Source: Trema orientale
Lineage: Eukaryota > Streptophyta > Magnoliopsida > Rosales > Cannabaceae
Direction of reading: 5' to 3'
Length of the DNA: 64,000 bases
NCBI GenBank assembly: GCA_002914845.1
Contig: JXTC01000002.1
Location: 3,940,304 to 4,004,303 of the forward strand
Shown: positions 35,993 through 47,959 of the stretch, in pieces
How the letters are laid out: each line of letters begins with the position of its first letter
How positions within the stretch are numbered: position 1 is the first letter of the stretch
Notes under the pieces: model-generated
Told to the model about the DNA's origin: nothing
Database searches by the model: none
What the model saw: the letters and a program-made list of their open reading frames with translations, nothing else
Made by a program: the position numbers and the translations under genes

Positions 35993-38900
35993 TCAGGCCC
36001 TTCTTAGCCTTTTTATTCTCTCAAGGGCACCAAGACGGCTTTCATCATCCTTACCAGGATCATCTTCAGTATCTTTCCTCTTTTGGGCCAAATCTCCAAA
36101 AACCGCATCTGGAACATCTTTTTGCTTGATTTCGACCCCTTCATCGTCTTCTGAGTCGTTTTCTTCCGGCAGTTCAATGTCTTCGTGGTTCGCAGTAACT
36201 TTCAACCCTCCAGCGGACTGAGATTCTACTCCAGCACTCACGAATCCCACTTTCCTACTGCCATCCTTAGCTGTAGCATCATTTGTTGCAGGAGCTAACT
36301 GCCTCTCTAGAGCAGCCATTTCATCTTCGGGGACCCCGGCCTCTTTCAATTTGTCTTTTGCCTCATCAAGGTCCACGGTTTGATCTTTTTGCATTAGATA
36401 CTCCGGCAGAATAAAGTGTGTCTGAAATTGTAATAAAGATAAGATCAATAAATATTTATAACTCCTCAGTCCGAACTTATCACTGAAAGATGTATGATAA
36501 AAGAAAAAAATGGTACGTCAAGGATTGTAGTGCCAAAACCATAAATCTCAAGGCATATATATGAGAAACATCTATCAAATTTAATGGCAATCATTAGTTT
36601 CTCTTGGAGCATATGAAATTATAACTATTGATTACCTGGCTATAGCCTGCAGAGACGCTTCGTTTAACACGAAGCATTTCTCGGAAGGTATCTTCATTCC
36701 CATGATTCACTTCAAAGTTATTCCATTCCTGCCAGAAATCCCCATCAGATCGTGGATCTGAAAACTGAGATGCAAATAAAAATATTCCACGAGCTCGATC
36801 GATTTCTCCCAAACTCTTCTCAAGCTCAGCATACTTCAGACACATTTTCTTCACATCTTTATCCGGAAGACCAGATTCTATTGCTTGCTCATATATCTCC
36901 CTAGTTTTTGGGACACCGAATTGATCAGCCGCACGACTAATATAGAGCTCATACATGCTGAATTTCTCATTGTTTGGTACAGCCTTAGTTGCTTGGTCGT
37001 AGACCTTCATAGCTCGCTTTGCCAGCCCGAAATCCTCCTCCAATTTTGCGTATTTGAGATATAATGGTTTCACTGCATCGGCCGGGGTCTGATAGACAAC
37101 CAAAGTACTAGGGTCAGTATCATAACAAGTTATTAATTGGACAAATACAACATTACAGAGTTATCTAATCCAAAATATAAACTGAGATAGACTAACAAGC
37201 ATGTATAATACATTATCATGTTGTTCGTGGTAATTTTTGATTTCTGAAATATGTGACTATTTGTTTATTACTCAAAAATTAAGACAGCATAAGTGAGCCT
37301 AAAAATTAGAAACATATAAGTATAGGTAGATATATATATATACAGTAGGTAGTTAAATTCATTAGATAGAGAAATATATATGTAAATAAAAGAGGACCAG
37401 TTAACTGATTTCTAAGATACTAAGGTGTAAATAACTAAGTTTAAAAGTACCAAAACTTTAAATAACAAAAAGCAAAGAGACTGAAATTTAAATATAGCTG
37501 AAAATATGGTTGCTGAAAATAAAGGGCTGAAGCATAAAATATACCAGTCAACTGGAATAAGCTTGTACTGAAAATAAAATACGATAATAGAAAATACTAA
37601 GAAATAGAAGATGCTGTCTTGATGCAAAAATTACCATGAATATGAGATTGGGGTCTTGAATGGCTCAACCCTTATAGAGTTCCTTGAATGAGATGCTAAT
37701 GTGTGTGTGAAAGAAGAAATAGGTGATGATTTGTTGTTTGAAATATGGCTTGGTTACATGCTGACCAAACCTTGATCATGCATGTATATGAGCGTAAGTA
37801 TATAAAACATGAAGCAGGAACCTTTAATGATCAAATTAAAGGTATTCACTTCATATTCATTGTGATGCAGAAAAGTGGAGATGAATGATCAGCCACTTTA
37901 TAGATGTAGACTAATGTTTATCATGTATGAACTTGTACAAAACCTTATAAAATAGGATGTGGTACTTAGGTGGTGAACACAGGATAGGATATGAACGAAA
38001 AACAGAAGTTAAGAACTGGGATATATGATGAAAGAGCATAGATCGGCCACTGTTTATATAGAAATAGCAGCTGATCATACATGCAAAAACACTACAGACC
38101 ACTTTCTGATGTGAGAATGAAGTAGAATTAGTGATCTTAGGTTAGAAACATGATCTAGGGTGATATGTAGAAGGTTTGGAGATGTTTTGTGTCTATCGGG
38201 TGGGCAAAAATGCAAGAAAACTTAGAGTTTCAGCTACTACAGTGACTAGAAACGTGAGTCAGCTGAATGAAAGAGAGAGAGAGAGTGATTGTATGTGGGT
38301 GTTTGTGTATGAAGGATCTTTTTGAACTGTTGTCCTCCTTTTTGTGTGAAAGGGCTGCTCCCATTTATAAGGAGCTGAAACTTGGAAGTCAAGAAGCTAG
38401 TGGGAGACAAGGCTGCCAAATGGCAAAAACAGCTTTTCTTTGTCTCCTAGGATCTACTTCCAGCCATGGTTTTAGTGAAAAATAATGATTAGATAACATG
38501 GGAGTGATAAGAATCAGTTTAGAACTTAATAAACTAACTTAGGGAGCAAGCCAAAAGCTGCCACCTCAGCCGTTTCACTCAAAACCAGCAAATGTAAACT
38601 GGAAACCACTTGGTTTAGGGGTTAATTGCTAAAGAGATAACATGTTACTTGGTTAGAAAGTTTCTGCATGCAACAGTAGCTGATTTTCCTTAGTTTAGTA
38701 CATGTAACTCACGTTCTTATTCCCCTAAAAGGGTTTAGGGTATAGGGTAAGGATACCCTAGCTTAATTAGGAACCGTAACCCCTAAAATAACACTACCCT
38801 GCTTTTTCTCTCTGTTTTTGCCCTGTTTTCTGCTTTAATCATGTTCAATCCTTAATCTATCATTGATCAACACTTACCCCAAAACACATGTATAATATAT

Positions 38901-41884
38901 ATATATATATCTAATAAAAGCAGCAAGGTGAACAACAGTAAAGTGAGATTATTAAACCATATTATCACGTCATCGACCCTTACTGATGTAAAAGCTTCCA
39001 TTATGTTGCAAAAGGCCAAGATAACTTCCATTAAAGGACAATAATATAAATGAAAAACTGTGCATACCATTTCAATTGCATGTTCAAATAGCTCTCTGCA
39101 ACGCTCCAGTTTTGTTTCTCCATATCTATCTACAAATTTAGATAGATAAGTCACCCATATGTCTTTGACATGGGGATACTTAAAAATCTTGACCCCTCTT
39201 TCGTATACCTTGAATGCATCTTCAAAGTATTTATGTCCCTGAAACAGTGAAATTATAAATTGGTCAATCCATTGAAAGAAGCAAGTAAAAGTAGAACTTT
39301 CAAAAAATAACAGACAGAGACACGAAACATTTCACATACTTCTAGTAGAAATGCATAGTTAATTATAATTTGTGGTGTGGCAATTCTTAAATCCAGTATC
39401 CTCTCGTAAACTTCTCGAGTGGACTCCAAAGTACCAAGGCTCTCCTCCAAATCCACATAAAAAGTCCAAAGTCTTAAGGATTTATGCAGCTTCATCTGAA
39501 CTGGTTCATTTCCATCAGCAGCCACTGCAATAGCAATAAAGGGCAAATTGTTAGTGACAGGATCAAAATAATTTACAACAGGCACTCGGTTCTATCTAAG
39601 CACAGGTTTTTACTTCCATCCAAGCACCAGAAAGACTATAGATAATGATTAACAAATGATGTATAAAAAAGAAGCTTTCCAATAAACAGGAGATAAAATC
39701 AAACATCAACGCTCTTCCTAATGCGAGAAACAGTACATAGAGCCCAGCTTCTCCTTACGAAGAATAATAAAACCCATTCAAATTTCAACTTTCCAGTGAA
39801 AAAGACTAGCTGCAAGGTCAGGAATATGAGATGAATATGCACTAAACCAGATCAAATAAACTGCAAAAGCTTAAAAATAAAAGCAAGGGAAACAAAGAAT
39901 CCTCCAAGCAGGGGAATTGAAAGAAGTATCCAAGATCGAGCTTAGCGTAAAGTGAATTTCCAACTCATAACTGTTAACCAAGTTACATAAACTAATATAT
40001 GAGTGTTAGCTAGCTAAATGATCTCTCTTTTGAAAAAATAAATAAAATAAAATAAAATAAAATAAATTCTCATACGTGCCTTAGTGACCGATTTAAAATA
40101 CATACAACTTCAAATTGCTTCAGTACTTATTTGTTGGACAGTACATATAAAATCATCAAGTTCAAAATGCTATCTATAGAATTAGAAAAAATATTATAGT
40201 TTCAACTTAAAACTAACCACTGCAATGTGTGATTAATTTAACAATGGTCCACCTCAATAATAAAAAGTAAAACAGTAAGATATTATTTGAGACTAATTAC
40301 ATAAGTAGATGGAACTTCTCAAAAAAGTAGAAAGCATAACAAGTAATGAAAAGAAAGCAACAATAATCTGTTAAGAATGTTACCTCTTCGTCTAACCTCC
40401 ACTGATGGCTCTGCTGTAGCACGTTTCATCAGCTCCAGTGCCCCTTTAAAATTCTTATGTCTCAATTCCATTTCCGCCCACTCACACCAAACACTAGCCA
40501 GATTATCCACAGCCTTGTAGTTCACCTGCACCGCTTTGTCAAAAATCACTCTTGCATTTGCAACATCTTTGTGGTTCTCATACAACTTAGCAAAAGCAAT
40601 CCACAACGTATGAGGCTTCCCCACTGCTTTCATGGGATCAACTGTCCTCACTGCCTCAGTGTAAGTAAGGATCTGTTTTGTGGGATTACCCTCGAATAGC
40701 TTCACCCTCCGGTGCCACTGCTCCACGTTATGTGGATTTTGCCGTAAAAGAACACTGTTAGCTAATTCAGGTCTTCTATCCATGAGATGGTCTAATCTAG
40801 CTAACCTCAAATCCACATCCTTATCATCATGCAGCCAGAAGCCATTAAGCATCTTCTTCTCAAATTCAGCAACAGATAAATTTAAATCCAAACGAAGATC
40901 TTTATCCCCCTCAGCACCATTCTCTTCTACATCTCCTTCCTCTTCTTCATCGTCGCTCAAATCAATGTTCTCCATCTTATGAGCAAGCATACTCTCTTCG
41001 AATTGGGCATATGAATCGAAAATCACACTAAAATCTCTAACCGTAACCACAGTAGTCATACCCTCCTCAAATATATCCCTAGCCTTCTCATGTAAATTCC
41101 TCCTAATGTAATACTCGGCAAGTGAGGTCCAGAGCCGCCCCACCTCATCGGTAAACTTCCTAATTCCACCCCTTATTATTGCATCCACATTCAAACCTGA
41201 AACCTTCGTAGCATGCTTAGTGAGCAAATCACACAACTCCAACCACAGCCTATGTTTCGTCTTTCCCTTAATTGAATAAAACTGATCATCATTCAACACC
41301 GAAGCTAACCTCTCGGCTGACTCTTGCCAGAGACTAGAATTAATCAAGAATTCAATAAAATCTTCAATATGAGATGGGTCATACTTTAAGTACCTTCGAT
41401 AAACACGGAGCGAAGTCTCAATGGGGACACCCTTTTGGCTGACGAACACGAGGTAGGGCTCCCAAATGCGGTCGTGCTGGGTCACGGGAAGCGCGCAGAG
41501 AGCCCTATCGAAGGTCCGGCGGGTCCGAGTGAGCAACTTCTGGTCCGTCAAAGTCTGGAGGTACATGATCCAGATTCTGGGCATCTTGTGCATAGTGACG
41601 AGAGCTCGCTCGAAGGTGTTGTTTAGGGTTTCGAACTGGGAGTGAGTAATGGGCAGGTTACGAACCAGCTCAAGTCGCTCGCGGAGATACGCGTGCCAAA
41701 GCTTGTAGCTTCCGGGGAGGGCCTTGAGGGCTCGCTCGTAGATGATGAAGCGCTTCTTGAATGGCGCTTCGGCACGAGCTATAAGGTATCGCCACCATAG
41801 CTTGAGGCTAAAGGGGTTTCGGAGAAGCTCTTCTTCGTAGAGAAGGTCATCTTGTGAAGGGTATAGCTCTTGAGAGATCGACAT
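35993..41884 (-). CDS. SYF1: Pre-mRNA-splicing factor SYF1 (HAT-repeat protein), 5 exons, 912 aa
   Basis: Coding exons on the minus strand: 41884-40384, 39524-39340, 39238-39068, 37088-36636 and 36421-35993. The sum is 2739 bases, 913 codons with stop, close to the 917 or so of the Arabidopsis protein. It starts MSISQELYPSQDDLLYEEEL. The protein is a chain of half-a-TPR repeats (RTRRTFDRALCALPV, REVYERILDLRIATPQ, KVYERGVKIFKYPHVKDIWV, AMKVYDQATKAVPNNEKFSM), with an acidic insert near 330-345 and a C-terminal lysine/glutamate tail ending ALERIKRLRRA. SYF1/XAB2 is a scaffold of the NineTeen/Prp19-associated part of the activated spliceosome and acts in the nucleus. Intron 3 is 1979 bp and contains foreign-looking sequence. 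The upstream TTG-started extension to 41965 is not used. Confidence 0.95.
37640..38880. other. Probable inserted sequence in SYF1 intron 3
   Basis: This part of the intron differs from the short AT-rich introns elsewhere in the gene. It is richer in GC, with a (GA)n tract at 38272-38285, a TATA-like CATTTATAAGG at about 38362, and phased stretches such as GGGTTTAGGGTATAGGGTAAGG near 38730. No ORF is convincing. An old LTR or other non-coding retroelement is the likeliest source, but I could not find ends or a target duplication. Confidence 0.35.
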
Positions 41885-42355
41885 GAAGCCACAAAATTGT
41901 TGGGAAAAAAAAAATCCCCCCAAAAATCTCTGAAAAGAGAAAAAACCCTTAACCCTGGAAATCAACTTGGGGCAGCTGTTGAAGAAACCGATTGCCCTGA
42001 AACTGAAATTTTCTCGGGAAAGTGAAGAAAAACGAGAGAAACCGGGAATGGCGAAGGGAATTGGATTAGGGTATCTGAAAGCGAAAGAATAAGACCGTTG
42101 CAGGAAGGAAGAGGGAAGAGGAAGACTGAGTATGGCCAGTAAAGGCCACTGCTTGTTTGTTTCCCGACTGTGTTAGGAAGGATTAAACCCCAGAGAATGA
42201 AGAAGGGTACGATAGATGGTTAGATCCGGTAATGTCAAAAGGGCTGCTCCGGCCATTCGTCTTAGGCCTACGTGGGCCGGACCATGTATGTAATACAGGG
42301 AAAAATATAATAAGGCCCAGTCTAGGTCACTGGCCCACTAGGCCTTGTAGGCCCG
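41885..42355 (-). promoter_or_regulatory. SYF1 upstream region
   Basis: The 5' leader and promoter of SYF1 read on the minus strand; moderately GC-rich near the gene. A GGCCCA/TGGGCC-type motif occurs several times at 42280-42355 (AAGGCCCAG, TGGCCCACTAGGCC). Such elements are common in promoters of plant housekeeping genes (site II/telo-box class). No TATA box is evident. The region ends at a MITE. Confidence 0.4.
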
Positions 42356-42364
42356 GTTTTAATT

Positions 42365-42776
42365 GTGAAAATTACGCCTAATACCCGTTTTTTAAAATTT
42401 ATTTCAAAAATACCCGTTTTTAATTTTTCTTTCAAAAATACCCGTTTCTATGGTCCACATTTCAAATACGAAATATCTATGGTCCATATTTACAACGTAA
42501 ATTTTATCCATAAGGTACACATTTTGTGTATAAAATATGAACGATACACATTTTAAAATGTGTGCCAAGTTTTAGAATAATTTTTATTCATGAAATGTAG
42601 ACCACAGTATACATTTAATGCATGAAATATATACCGTGGTATACATTTTATATGTAAAACAGTGATGGTCTACATTTCTCCAAAAAAAATATAAAAATGA
42701 GTATTTATAAAATAAAAATAAAAAATAAGTATTTATGAAAATATGATTTTAAAATGGGTATTTATGAACTTTTCCC
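42365..42776. mobile_element. Mutator-type MITE, 412 bp, perfect 9 bp TSD
   Basis: GTTTTAATT lies on both sides (42356-42364 and 42777-42785). The left end GTGAAAATTACGCCTAATACCC pairs with the right end (inverse GGGAAAAGTTCATAAATACCC). Inside, CAAAAATACCCGTTT repeats and ATGGTCTACATTT / its inverse fold together. It lies within 500 bp of the SYF1 start, so it could affect that promoter. Confidence 0.8.
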
Positions 42777-43001
42777 GTTTTAATTAGAAAGGGAAATTGA
42801 CATGGATGGTGGTATTTTGGGATAAAACGATTTTTAAGGTTTTTACTTTCATTGCTCTATCTTACGAGTTGACAAAAAACATTTGTGACAACAAACAAAG
42901 AGAGGAGAACGAATAAGAAGAGGGGAAAAAAATCTAATGAAAATTTATTTATAATCCGTGATATTTAAGCTTTTATACTTTTATAAACTCTATTTTTATT
43001 A

Positions 43002-43931
43002 GAAAAATTATCACTAAAATACCTTATGTTTTAAAGAAAGTGTTAAAAAAACCTTATATTTTTAGAAATTCAAAATAAGTACATTCTATTTAAGGAAAAT
43101 TATCACTAAAATACCATCTATTTTAAAAAAGTATGAAAAAAAACCTTGTTTTATTAAAAATTCAAAATAAATATATTCTATTTGAATTATCATATCATTT
43201 GATATCTTTGACGGGTCAAAAGCTTCAAACAAATTAGTAAAATTAACATTTTACTCTATATTATATTATTTTAAATACACACCATACTTGAAAATAAAGA
43301 AAGAGAGAATGCATATGGTCTAAAACCTCTTAAAAAAAAAAGAAAAGAAAAACTATTTCCTTCATAGTTGCAGCACAAATCTATAGAAGAATAAAAATCT
43401 AAAATTTTCAGAAATTTCGAAAGTGACAAGCAAAAAAACTCTTCTCTTCATAGTTACAGTGCAAATCCAATAAAGAAAAAAATATATAAAAAATTTTTGA
43501 AAATTTCGAAAGTGACAAAAATTTCCAAAAATTTTATTTCTTTTTCTTTTTAGGATTTATGTTGCAACTATGAAGGGAATAATTCTTTTTTTTTTAAAAA
43601 GAGGTTTTAGACCATATATTCTCTCTACCTTCATTTTCAAGTATGGTGTGTACCTTAAGATAATATAATAAGGAATAAAATGTTAATTATACTAATTTTT
43701 TTGAAGTCTTTGACCAATCAAAGGTAGCAAATGATATGATAATTCAAATAAAATGTATTTATTTTAAATTTTTAATAATATAAGAGTTTTTTTAACACTT
43801 TTTTAAGATAGATAGTATTCTAGTGATAATTTCACTTAAACAGAAGATATATATTTTGAATTTCCAAAAATATAAGATTTTTTTCATACTTTTTTTTTCT
43901 GAACGGTGAGTATTTTAGTGATAATTCTTTC
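43002..43931. mobile_element. 930 bp foldback element with doubled terminal motifs
   Basis: Arms of about 400 bp pair (43002-43400 with 43560-43931). Each arm has the terminal block AATTATCACTAAAATACC twice, 85-90 bp apart, and then shared inner stretches such as ATAGTTGCA(G/A)CA(C/T)AAAT and its inverse. The 9 bp flanks TTTTTATTA (42993-43001) and TTTCGATTA (43932-43940) agree at 7/9. No ORF. The centre has a further direct repeat (TTTCGAAAGTGACAA at about 43416 and 43506). Confidence 0.65.
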
Positions 43932-44607
43932 TTTCGATTATACTCCATTTGTATTCAAAAATTCTAAGAGTTAGTTTTTTCAAAAATAAAATAAAAATAA
44001 AAATAAAAATATATTTACGATTGAAGACATGTCACTAAATTGGATAGTGATTATTTTGGATGTTAATATTGTAATAAAACACGTGCAATTTTAACCATAA
44101 AAACACACTTTTTGACCTATTAGAAAAATAAACAAGTTAATTGCAACCAAAAACAAATCTTTCTTTTGATGCAAGAACTTAGAAAAATTACCAAGTCGAA
44201 AAAAAAAGACTTCAAATTCTCTTCCAAAAACGCAATATATATATTGCTTATTTCAAGTTTTATCCAATGTTTGCCTATAAAAAAAAAAAAAAATTCCTTC
44301 TCCATAAGAGAGGACTGTATTTGGCTGGAGAATGAGGGAATAAGTTAGGAAAATGGAGGGAAGCATTATGGGTGAGTTTTCTAATTCTAAAATTACTCGT
44401 AATAATAACTTTAGAAACCCATTTATTTCCAAAAAAAAAATCCTGAAAGGTCAAAAAATGATCCTAAAAAAATTATTTTAAAAAACACTACTAAAAAAAT
44501 TATTGACTCCCAAAACACTACTATCGAGGTCAATTTTCTATAAGAGAGGAAACTGATGAAGTGCAAATAGCTTTGAACTAGGGAATTTGATAACAGTATT
44601 TTCGACT

Positions 44608-45233
44608 AAAATAACTTATCTAGAAGCGTTTTGAATAATCACAGATCATGTGATTATTGTAACTATTAAAAAAGTCATTTTTCAAAATACTCATAAAAAT
44701 AATTTTGTAATGCCCAAATCCCGCATCGGGTATGCTCTGAGAAGATCATGGGTGTTTAAGTCATTCAAGCTAGCACTTTTGGGTAAAGCCCAGTGGAATT
44801 TAATATAATACCACTAGGCTTCACCCAAAATTACTAACTTGAAGGTACTTTTGGGCTCATAGACCATAACTTAAAATACTAAATGTAATATCACTGGGTC
44901 TCACCAAAAAGTATTAGCTTAAAATAACTTATCTAGAAGCGTTTTGAATAATCACAGATCATGTGATTATTGTAACTATTAAAAAAGTCATTTTTCAAAA
45001 TACTCATAAAAATAATTTTGTAATGCCCAAATCCCGCATCGGGTATGCTCTGAGAAGATCATGGGTGTTTAAGTCATTCAAGCTAGCACTTTTGGGTAAA
45101 GCCCAGTGGAATTTAATATAATACCACTAGGCTTCACCCAAAATTACTAGCTTGAAGGTACTTTTGGGCTCATAGACCATAACTTAAAATACTAAATGTA
45201 ATATCACTGGGTCTCACCAAAAAGTATTAGCTT
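44608..45233. repeat. 313 bp tandem duplication
   Basis: Bases 44608-44920 and 44921-45233 are almost identical (for example ACTAACTTG versus ACTAGCTTG is one of very few changes). The duplicated block starts about 99 bp outside, and ends inside, the inverted-repeat element at 45021-45315. One copy of that element is therefore truncated and one complete. The near-identity makes this one of the youngest events in the window. Confidence 0.85.
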
Positions 45234-45315
45234 GAAAGTACTTTTGGGCTCATAGACCATCACTTAAATACCCATGATCTTCCCAGAGCATACCTAATAT
45301 GAGACCTGGGCATTA
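45021..45315. mobile_element. Inverted-repeat MITE (TAATGCCC ends), 295 bp
   Basis: The left end TAATGCCCAAATCCCGCATC pairs with the right end (inverse TAATGCCCAGGTCTCATATT). The inner GGTATGCTCTGAGAAGATCATGGGT pairs with its complement at 45262-45292 with few changes. The interior has direct repeats of a CTTGAA(G/A)GTACTTTTGGGCTC unit. A truncated second copy lies at 44709-44920 because of the 313 bp duplication. No clear target duplication. Confidence 0.65.
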
Positions 45316-45319
45316 CAAA

Positions 45320-46306
45320 TTTTCTCTTGAAAATACTCTTAATATTCTATTGCCACCTCTCTTTTTTCTTCCCCTATCTATTTTCTACTGAGACGCCTCC
45401 TTAAAATTTAAAAATTAAATATCTTAATACACACCTCTCTAATATTTCTTATTCCAAAAATTGGACATTGACAAAAAAAGTCTAATAAAATTTATTTTCC
45501 CATCCTCTAGTTCTAGAATCTTCAATCATTTATCTTCTTCTTCTTGACAAAAACTTACTCTAAGATCTAAGCATTTTAATATATTGTTTTTAATCAAAAG
45601 AATCAATAGAATAATTTTGAGATTCAAATTATCAATCAAATTTCATTTTTTTTCTATTATTGTTCATTTATTTCTCCTAAAAAAAAATTAGGATTTTTGA
45701 GTAAAAAGTTAGGGCTCTTGAGTTATTTTTTATGAACTTTGAATTAAAGTAGGTAGTGAGGGAGAGAGACAGTCACTTATTCAAAATGATTAGAATTTAG
45801 AAGGTACAATATATTCATCTAAAATTTCAAACTCAATCTAACTAAAATGATGTTGAATTTTTTTTTTAAATTCTTTTTAATTTCAAGAATTATACATTCA
45901 TCAAAAGTGTTCAAAGGGGTGTGTTAAGAACTAATATTATAATTAAGAACAAAGATTCTAATTGTTAATATTTATTTAGTCCATTAATGTCATTTCGTAG
46001 ATGATTATTTTTGTCATAAATTAATTTTTATACAAGGGTTGGGAAGAGGGGGAAAAAAAAAAGAAAGGGAAATTGATATAAATAGTAGTAATGACTAAAA
46101 TGACTTTTTTAAGAGTATTTTGAAAAATGATTTTTCTAGTAGTGTTTTAGCATTTTGTAATTATGTGTGATGGAAGGTTACACAATTTGTGACTATTGAT
46201 TAGTCATAAAAAAGTCATAATTTTATAGTCACAAATTATGTAATCTCTTGTCATATAATTTATGATACTACTAGAAATGTCAATTTGAAAATGACTACTA
46301 AAAAAA
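45320..46306. other. AT-rich intergenic stretch
   Basis: No gene was seen. 46066-46290 starts GGGAAATTGATATAAATAG and has internal pairs (AGTCATAAAAAAGTCATAA, ACAATTTGTGACTATTGATT and its inverse near 46215-46245). It may be a further decayed Mutator-type element with weak ends. Confidence 0.35.
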
Positions 46307-46315
46307 TATTTTTTT

Positions 46316-46496
46316 AAGTAATGATAGGGACATTAAAATCTTGCACCAAACACTCACACTAAATGATGTGGTATACATTTTAACCACTTTTTATTTTAGA
46401 GTGGGACCACACTGTTGAAAATTATAAGGCTGAAAGTGATGCCACATCACTGGTGTAATTTTCTGGTGTATAATTTTGGTGTCCCTATCATTACTC
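46316..46496. mobile_element. MITE, ~181 bp, AGTAATGATAGGG ends
   Basis: AGTAATGATAGGGACA at the left is exactly inverted at the right (TGTCCCTATCATTACT), and the next bases pair with gaps. The centre holds CCACATCA / TGATGTGG. The flanks TATTTTTTT and TATTTTTTA agree at 8/9 but are T-rich. The next MITE begins about 9 bp beyond its end. Confidence 0.65.
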
Positions 46497-46504
46497 TATT
46501 TTTT

Positions 46505-46795
46505 AGGGCCATATAGAAATATGACCAAATTTTAAGCCCAATTTAAGTAAATGTCCATTTATCAAATGTTATAGCAAAATGTCCAGTATATATGTTTATA
46601 TACCAAGTATAAAACTTTATATACCAAGTATAAAAAAATATATACATAGTATATTTTAGCACAGTAACTAAAATTGGTAGATATGTTTATCTATCAAGTG
46701 TAAAAATATATATACCTAAATATTTAGCTATAAAATTTAAAAAATGGACATTTACTTAATCAAATTTAAAATATTGGTCATCCACCTAAATTTCT
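46505..46795. mobile_element. Mutator-type MITE, sister of 26568 copy, 291 bp
   Basis: Flanked exactly by CTATTTTTT (46496-46504 and 46796-46804). Sequence and arm structure match the 26568-26853 element (CAAATGTTATAGCAAAATGTCC in the left arm and TTTAGCTATAAAATTTAAA in the right). No ORF. Confidence 0.8.
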
Positions 46796-46804
46796 CTATT
46801 TTTT

Positions 46805-47199
46805 TAAACCAAATTAGTACTAGCGAGATTCATTTCCAAAAACAAAAAGGCCCATTTCCAGTCAAACTAAGTTCAATTTATGGGCTTTAAATTCGGCCCA
46901 TGGATATCAATATGGGCCAATCATCAAGTTGATCCCAGGGAGAGCTGTACATGAAGTGTAATGCAGCTTCAGGGCAGCATAGCATAGCAGAAATGCAGGG
47001 GCGTGTTTGTATTTTTGGGGTTTACTTTTTCCAACTGCTACACGTTGATGCCGTAAGCAGCAATAATAATTCACGCCAAACCACACGCAACCACTCTCTC
47101 TCTCTCTCTCTGATCATATCATCTTCTTCTCCCTCCGACACATACCGCAGAGCTCTTCATCCTTTCCAATCAACGCGTTTTCCTTCCCGTAAGTCTTTG

Positions 47200-47239
<40 letters not shown>

Positions 47240-47959
47240 ATTTTATTATCAATTTATGTTAATATTTTTATTATTTTCTCATGCTCAATATTTTTAGGGC
47301 TTGATTTGTCTTTTTTTTTTTTTAAATTTTTTTTGGTTCTTGTTCGAAAATTGGAGTTTTGGGTTCTAAGCAAAAAAGAAATTGGAGTTTTGGGTTCGGT
47401 ATGGATTTTTCAATTTACCCTTTACATTGCTTTGAATCTGCCTATTGTGTGAAAAGAGTCTTCATTTTTGGTCTGTTTGGTTGCTGAGAAAATGGAGGAA
47501 AAAGATTAGAATGATGGATGAGATGGATATTAGTTTTTGAGGGTCAAAGTGCAAATAATCAAAAAGCGTCATTTTCCCTTTCTACTGCCTTTTCCCATTG
47601 ACCAAACGTACAACTTGGTGTTTTGATTGTTATCTTTTGAGTTTTCGATTCCCAAAATTGAAGTGACAACGATGCTTACCTTTTGAATCTTACAGATTTG
47701 TTTTTTTTTTTTTTTTTTGGGTTTTTCTTTATGGTTTATAGTAATGAATTAGAGATAGTTCTCACTTTGTTTTGATTTCTCTATATGTGATTGTTCTTCA
47801 GTGAAGAAGGTTTCTTTTTTTTTTTCTCTTTGCGCGTGACCCGTTTTCTTCTCCAATCTTCCGCACATTGGCCAACCCAAAGGCTTAAAACTCCTATTTC
47901 ATTGTACCTCCGGAGTATAAATATAAAGATACATACAGTAAACATATAAGAATACCCAA
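46805..47959 (+). promoter_or_regulatory. VPS28 upstream region and probable 5' UTR intron
   Basis: CT microsatellites occur at about 47093-47111 and 47204-47232. Between them, TTCCTTCCCGTAAGTC at about 47190 looks like the donor of a leader intron, with acceptor candidates CTTACAG (about 47695) or TTCTTCAG (about 47800). GGCCCA motifs (46850-46920) lie further up. Non-coding T-rich sequence fills the rest. The leader intron is inferred from the donor and from the long pyrimidine-rich span before the ATG. Confidence 0.45.

Noticed and set aside
41885..41965. N-terminal extension of SYF1 (MISRVKGFFSF...)
   Set aside because: It starts at a non-ATG codon. The conserved family start MSISQELYPS is at 41884.
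42280..42360. Bidirectional promoter with a second gene to the right of SYF1
   Set aside because: No gene follows on the plus strand until VPS28, 5.6 kb away; the interval is made of MITEs.
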